IMG/VR virus record: IMGVR_UViG_3300032562_000004
Coordinates: 124,001 to 188,000 of that record
DNA: 64,000 bases
Reading direction: 5' to 3' (one strand)
Source of the DNA: a virus
Part shown: positions 60,517 to 64,000 of the stretch, in pieces
Layout: each line of letters begins with the position of its first letter
Numbering within the stretch: the stretch's first letter is position 1
Program-made: the position numbers and the translations under genes
Notes under the pieces: generated by a model
Seen by the model: only the letters and a program-made list of their open reading frames with translations
Database searches by the model: none
What the model was told of the DNA's origin: nothing

Positions 60517-61285
60517 TTACAATTTTCTCATTATCTTTAATAGTTGCTTCAATCATAGCGAAGTCAAGTCCTAAGTTCTTAACTAAGTTAGCCCACGCAC
60601 TTGTATCTTTTGGCAAGCAATGTCCGCCAAAGCCACGCAAGTTTTCATTACACATCAAATATGCTGGATTAATACAATCACGCTTGGTAATAGCATTGTA
60701 AACATTATTATAATCTGCGCCTAATGCTTTACATACTTCATAAGCAATATTAGCAAAAATAATTTGTACAGAATGATTTACATTGTTGAAGTATTTGATA
60801 ACTTCTGCTTCTGCTGGCTTAACACAAGCAACATTTTGTGGCAAGTTACCATGGATAGCTTTAACAATAATATAATCTTCTTCGCGATTACTGCCAATTA
60901 CTAATAAATCATGATTGTACATAAAATCAGCTAACGCTGTTTTAGCACGAAGAAATTCTGGAACGGAGCAAATACGCAAGTTAGGGTATTGGGCAGATAG
61001 CTTATCGCAAGTACCAGGAACACAAGTACTTTTAAGTCCTACTAAACCTTTGTAGCCAGCGTCGTTTAATTCGCCAACTACCTTTTCTACAATACTTGTA
61101 TCGCAATCACCATTTGGCGCTTGGTTAGTAGGAACACAAATGAATACACATTCTGTATCTAATACATCATTAAGTGTTGATCCTTCGTATGCTGGATCAA
61201 AGAAACTCATTTGGTGACCCAAATGATTTAATCCTTCATAAACTGCTTTGCCTACTGTGCCTTTTCCTATTAAACCAATCTTCAT
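60509..61285 (-). CDS. UDP-sugar dehydrogenase-like protein
   Basis: 258 residues. N-terminal Rossmann IGLIGKGTVGKAVYEGL, CVFICVPTNQAPNGDCDT, and NENLRGFGGHCLPKDTSAWA, with the GGHC Cys as the usual nucleophile of UDP-glucose/GDP-mannose dehydrogenases. The C-terminal UDP-binding domain seems missing (family length is about 430), so it may dimerise with a partner or have a changed function. Confidence 0.78.
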   Translation of the reverse strand: MKIGLIGKGTVGKAVYEGLNHLGHQMSFFDPAYEGSTLNDVLDTECVFICVPTNQAPNGDCDTSIVEKVVGELNDAGYKGLVGLKSTCVPGTCDKLSAQYPNLRICSVPEFLRAKTALADFMYNHDLLVIGSNREEDYIIVKAIHGNLPQNVACVKPAEAEVIKYFNNVNHSVQIIFANIAYEVCKALGADYNNVYNAITKRDCINPAYLMCNENLRGFGGHCLPKDTSAWANLVKNLGLDFAMIEATIKDNEKIVNG

Positions 61286-61882
61286 TCAATTCTCCTCTGG
61301 ATATTTCATATCAACTAGTTGATTACTCTGAGCTGACGCCATGCTTAATATTTCTTGTGCCACATCTTCGGGTTCTAAACATATAGCCGAAGTTTTCATA
61401 TCTATCATTTTAGTGCGTGTGCGTACTGGATTAATTAATCCTAATGTAACTTCACTGCCTTTAAAATACTCACAGGCACCTTGCCATACATTATATAGTG
61501 CTGCTTTACTGGCGGCGTATAAAATGTAGTCTTTGCGTCCTGACTTATACGCACTAGATCCAACCATAATAATCTTTACAGGTTTCTTAGTACCGTTACT
61601 AATGTAATGACGAATAATGGACCAATTCGATCCAATGTTTATATCAAATGTATTTGAATGTGTTTCGTTATTAGTTTTATCGAAATGACCTACACAATTT
61701 ACAATAACATCTGGATCATTACTTGATAACATTTCTTGTATTTTAATATCGCTATCTAAATAAACAAAATTTACTTGATTTTTGCTAATAGGTTTGACAA
61801 TATAGCCGGCTCGAGTGAAGGCTTCACAGGTAGCTTGACCGATGCCGCCATTAGATCCAAATATAACTGCTCGTTTAATCAT
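61286..61882 (-). CDS. Short-chain dehydrogenase/reductase
   Basis: 198 residues. AVIFGSNGGIGQATCEAF (GxxxGxG), DVIVNCVGHFD (NxxG), IIMVGSSAYKSGRKDYILYA with ASKAAL giving the YxxxK catalytic motif (YAASK), and INPVRTRTKM. A complete compact SDR, overlapping the cupin gene by eight bases. Probably reduces a keto-sugar. Confidence 0.85.
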   Translation of the reverse strand: MIKRAVIFGSNGGIGQATCEAFTRAGYIVKPISKNQVNFVYLDSDIKIQEMLSSNDPDVIVNCVGHFDKTNNETHSNTFDINIGSNWSIIRHYISNGTKKPVKIIMVGSSAYKSGRKDYILYAASKAALYNVWQGACEYFKGSEVTLGLINPVRTRTKMIDMKTSAICLEPEDVAQEILSMASAQSNQLVDMKYPEEN

Positions 61883-62288
61883 GTTTTGGTAAAATAGAAT
61901 CTACACGGAATGTATCATTCTCGTAATCTTCGCCACCGCGTGGGCCTTCAGCAAAAGCAATAAACACACAGCCATCGCTACCAGCTTCCATACCGTGGAT
62001 CTCATTAGGTTCGCTAATAACCATATCCCCAGGACCGGCAGTGATTCCAACGGCTGGCTCATCACTATCAACAGGCTTAGAGTAATAGTGTAAAGTACCA
62101 GCTAACACATAGGTATACTGCGTAGTAAGTTTGTGATAATGATTAGCACGAATAGCACCAGGAGCGTTAGTAATAATACAAGCATGATTCATATTTGCTT
62201 TGTAAAAAATATCGGTAATCGAACCACGGTCGTCTGCGTGTTTGCCTAAACCTTCTTCTGTATTGTTATAAATGTTGTAATGTCTCAT
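61875..62288 (-). CDS. Cupin/WxcM-like sugar isomerase or epimerase
   Basis: 137 residues. DDRGSITDIFYKANMNHACI, GAIRANHYHKLTTQYTYVLA (HxH) and GDMVISEPNEIHGMEAGSDG (second His) are the cupin metal ligands of dTDP-4-dehydrorhamnose 3,5-epimerase/FdtA-like proteins. It overlaps neighbours by a few bases. It would act in deoxysugar synthesis. Confidence 0.8.
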   Translation of the reverse strand: MRHYNIYNNTEEGLGKHADDRGSITDIFYKANMNHACIITNAPGAIRANHYHKLTTQYTYVLAGTLHYYSKPVDSDEPAVGITAGPGDMVISEPNEIHGMEAGSDGCVFIAFAEGPRGGEDYENDTFRVDSILPKHD

Positions 62289-63514
62289 TGTGATATAAAC
62301 CTTGTGTTAGGGTTGATGCTTAATAGAGCTTTCTTTAGTGGCTCTCCGATATTCCAGCTTAGTACTAATGCGTATGGTTTTTCGTGTTTAGCAAACTCGT
62401 CATCGCTACGAATAGGAATACGAGTTAATGGTGTGTATTTGCCTTGTTTAAATTGACTAGCATCTGTAATACAAGTTAATACTGTTTTATCTAGTTTGTG
62501 CCAGTTTAACCAAGTATTAGCTTTGGCTGCCGCCCCAACACCAATAATAACAGCATCAGGTTCATCTGCTAAAATTTGATAAAAGTTAAGTAGCCACGCA
62601 TTGCGTTGCTTTTCAAACTTGTCTTGTAATTTGGTATAGAAAGTAGTATCAAACAAACCCATAGCAGTTTCGTTTTCGATAGCACCACGAACCAAGAATG
62701 GCATTCCGTTGTTAGTAGTATGTTTAGCAATAACTCTAATACTGCCGCCATGATAATCAACTATATCAAAATCTACAATATCTAAACCAACTTGCTGTAG
62801 CAAGTTCCAAGCACTCTTAATAGTAAAGTAAGAAATGTGTTCGTGATAAACCATATCTACGAATCGACCACTTTCAATCATACTTGCCCAGTACGGTAAC
62901 TCAAATACAAATATACCATCTTTATCTAATAACTGTGAAACTCCCGAAGCAAAGTTAACAGGATCGTTAGCATGATTGAATACATTGTTAGCTATAATTA
63001 CCGAAGCCTTGCCATGTTCTTCGGCAACTTCAACTGCTGTATCAATATTGAATAAAGCAGCTAATGAGTCGACTCCTTTTTCTTTGGCAATATCGCACAT
63101 AGTTTGGGAAGAATCGATCCCAAGTACTTTGGTATCTGTATCTTGAAATTGTTTAATTAAGTAAGCATCGTTACTACCAATCTCTACAACCAATCCCTCA
63201 GTGTTGTATTTGCTTTTGATAGTAGAAGCATATTCATCCCAGTGATCTCTGGCAGTTTTTGAATTTGACGATGTATAGCTATAACTGTATAAGTTATAAC
63301 GATCTTCGGCATCGCTAACGAATCCTAATTGGATTTGCCCTGAACTAGAATTTAAATGTAGTTGTAGTGGAAATACTGGTTCAGACATATGAAGCTGATC
63401 TTCAGCAATGAATGTATCAGCATAAGCGTGTTGCCCGAAGTCTAAAATTTTTGTAACAAACTCGCCTGTAATTAAACAGCGATCTAAGTGGGTGCTTTCA
63501 GTTATTTTACTCAT
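62285..63514 (-). CDS. Sugar C-methyltransferase (NovU/TylCIII-like)
   Basis: 409 residues. The N-terminal DRCLITGEFVTKILDFGQHA (a putative metal-binding domain seen in these enzymes, here with fewer Cys), then SAM-binding GLVVEIGSNDAYLIKQFQDT, and YHEHISYFTIKSAWNLLQQ with the conserved HEH. VIIGVGAAAKANTWLNWHK is the C-terminal domain. It would methylate a keto-deoxysugar using SAM, linking to MetK. Confidence 0.88.
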   Translation of the reverse strand: MSKITESTHLDRCLITGEFVTKILDFGQHAYADTFIAEDQLHMSEPVFPLQLHLNSSSGQIQLGFVSDAEDRYNLYSYSYTSSNSKTARDHWDEYASTIKSKYNTEGLVVEIGSNDAYLIKQFQDTDTKVLGIDSSQTMCDIAKEKGVDSLAALFNIDTAVEVAEEHGKASVIIANNVFNHANDPVNFASGVSQLLDKDGIFVFELPYWASMIESGRFVDMVYHEHISYFTIKSAWNLLQQVGLDIVDFDIVDYHGGSIRVIAKHTTNNGMPFLVRGAIENETAMGLFDTTFYTKLQDKFEKQRNAWLLNFYQILADEPDAVIIGVGAAAKANTWLNWHKLDKTVLTCITDASQFKQGKYTPLTRIPIRSDDEFAKHEKPYALVLSWNIGEPLKKALLSINPNTRFISQ

Positions 63515-64000
63515 TATCTTTTTACCGGAGTTTGTATCATTTGTTTATTAATATCATTCTTTTTAAGTTTTTCCCAAGGATCCTGTTGACCTAGTTTTAC
63601 ATTTTGCCAGAAAGAAAGGTCTTTACCTTTTGACACTAGATAAGAAGCAATCTTTTCAGCGTCAACTAATCTGCCATTGCCATATGAAGGATGATGGAAA
63701 TCTTTTGGACTACTAGGATTACCTTCTAATACCTCACGATTTTTAAATGTAAGGTCTGCGTTGCTACCAGTTAAGTCATGTCTATCGTGTGTAGCGTAAA
63801 TTTCTACAATTTCCATAATGTCAAGCATATAAGCAATTTGACTTAACTCAGCATCAATCATTTGATGACGTGAGAAGAATCCAAATAAGTCATACCATTC
63901 TTTAGGAACAATAGGGAAAATAGAATATGGATGTTCGCGATGAACATGGATTTTAAGTAGTTTGAATTCACCAGTATGATCAGTGATAATTTTATCCCAA
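63514..64000 (-). CDS. Glycosyltransferase-like protein, C-terminal part
   Basis: The frame stays open to the right edge, so the start is outside. The visible 161 residues include HVHREHPYSIFPIVPKEWYD, FGFFSRHQMIDAELSQIAYM and IYATHDRHDLTGSNADLTFK. The pattern (FPI...W, DAELSQIAY, THDRHDLTGxN) recalls the C-terminal part of phage and polysaccharide-locus glycosyltransferases, but I cannot confirm this without the N-terminal domain. It is in line with the sugar cluster. Confidence 0.6.
   Translation of the reverse strand, partial: WDKIITDHTGEFKLLKIHVHREHPYSIFPIVPKEWYDLFGFFSRHQMIDAELSQIAYMLDIMEIVEIYATHDRHDLTGSNADLTFKNREVLEGNPSSPKDFHHPSYGNGRLVDAEKIASYLVSKGKDLSFWQNVKLGQQDPWEKLKKNDINKQMIQTPVKR

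Noticed and set aside
1-64000. CRISPR array
   Set aside because: No regularly spaced direct repeats were seen; repeated units are tRNA T-arms or fibre repeats.

Overview
The window is AT-rich and reads as part of the genome of a large T4-like myovirus. Baseplate wedge, hub and spike genes (gp6, gp25, gp53, gp48, gp27, gp5-type parts), the gp4 head-completion nuclease, a gp26-type hub chaperone, the gp33-gp59-gp32 block and a T4 RNase H-type nuclease are recognisable. The host is inferred to be a Gram-negative bacterium. The phage carries a beta-barrel outer-membrane-type protein, a lipoprotein and an exported SleB-type hydrolase. Its promoters look like sigma70 promoters (TTGACA, about 17 bp, TATAAT), and a few T4-late-like TATAAATA boxes are also present. 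Both tmRNAs are circularly permuted, an architecture known from alphaproteobacteria, some betaproteobacteria and some cyanobacteria. The tag ANDESYALAA looks more proteobacterial, but the host cannot be fixed from this.

Layout. 1-16.6 kb holds baseplate and tail genes. A minus-strand block (gp6 end, gp25, fibres, spike, hub gp27, gp53, gp48) diverges at about 9.8 kb from a plus-strand block (gp4, tube-like protein, gp26 with a probable -1 frameshift extension, a lysozyme-like protein and a tape/hub protein). Three NUMOD3/GIY-YIG homing-type ORFs interrupt or abut it. A terminator at 16.65 kb faces the minus-strand replication and late-transcription block gp32, deoxynucleotidase, gp59, gp33, cell-wall hydrolase and permuted tmRNA 1 (16.7-20.1 kb). 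From 20.1 to 26.0 kb lies a compact minus-strand cluster: exonuclease, four putative Fe(II)/2-oxoglutarate oxygenases, a small protein, a Cys-rich protein with a phage-structural N-terminus and its own late-like promoter, and a radical SAM/SPASM enzyme. 26-38.9 kb carries many small early-type genes, two AAA+ ATPases and two metallophosphoesterases.

38.9-45.3 kb is a tRNA array: 28 tRNA-like genes here plus one at 49.6 kb, with every amino acid except Phe represented. HNH and other nuclease genes and small phage genes are interleaved. Several tRNAs have a T-loop with A54 and U58 in place of T54 and A58. 46-54 kb holds two tandem oxygenase-like paralogs, an epimerase, the outer-membrane-type protein, a cold-shock protein followed by permuted tmRNA 2 (whose tag is unusually long and ends LAV), MazG, and more GIY-YIG genes. 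54-64 kb has RNase H, a cytidylyltransferase-like protein, MetK, QueE, a phosphoribosyltransferase and a sugar-nucleotide cluster (epimerase, UDP-sugar dehydrogenase-like, SDR, cupin, C-methyltransferase, partial glycosyltransferase-like).

The systems most worth following are the two permuted tmRNAs, the radical SAM/oxygenase/Cys-rich cluster, the gp26 frameshift, the A54/U58 tRNAs, and four promoters whose -10 box lies exactly six bases before the ATG, implying leaderless mRNAs.
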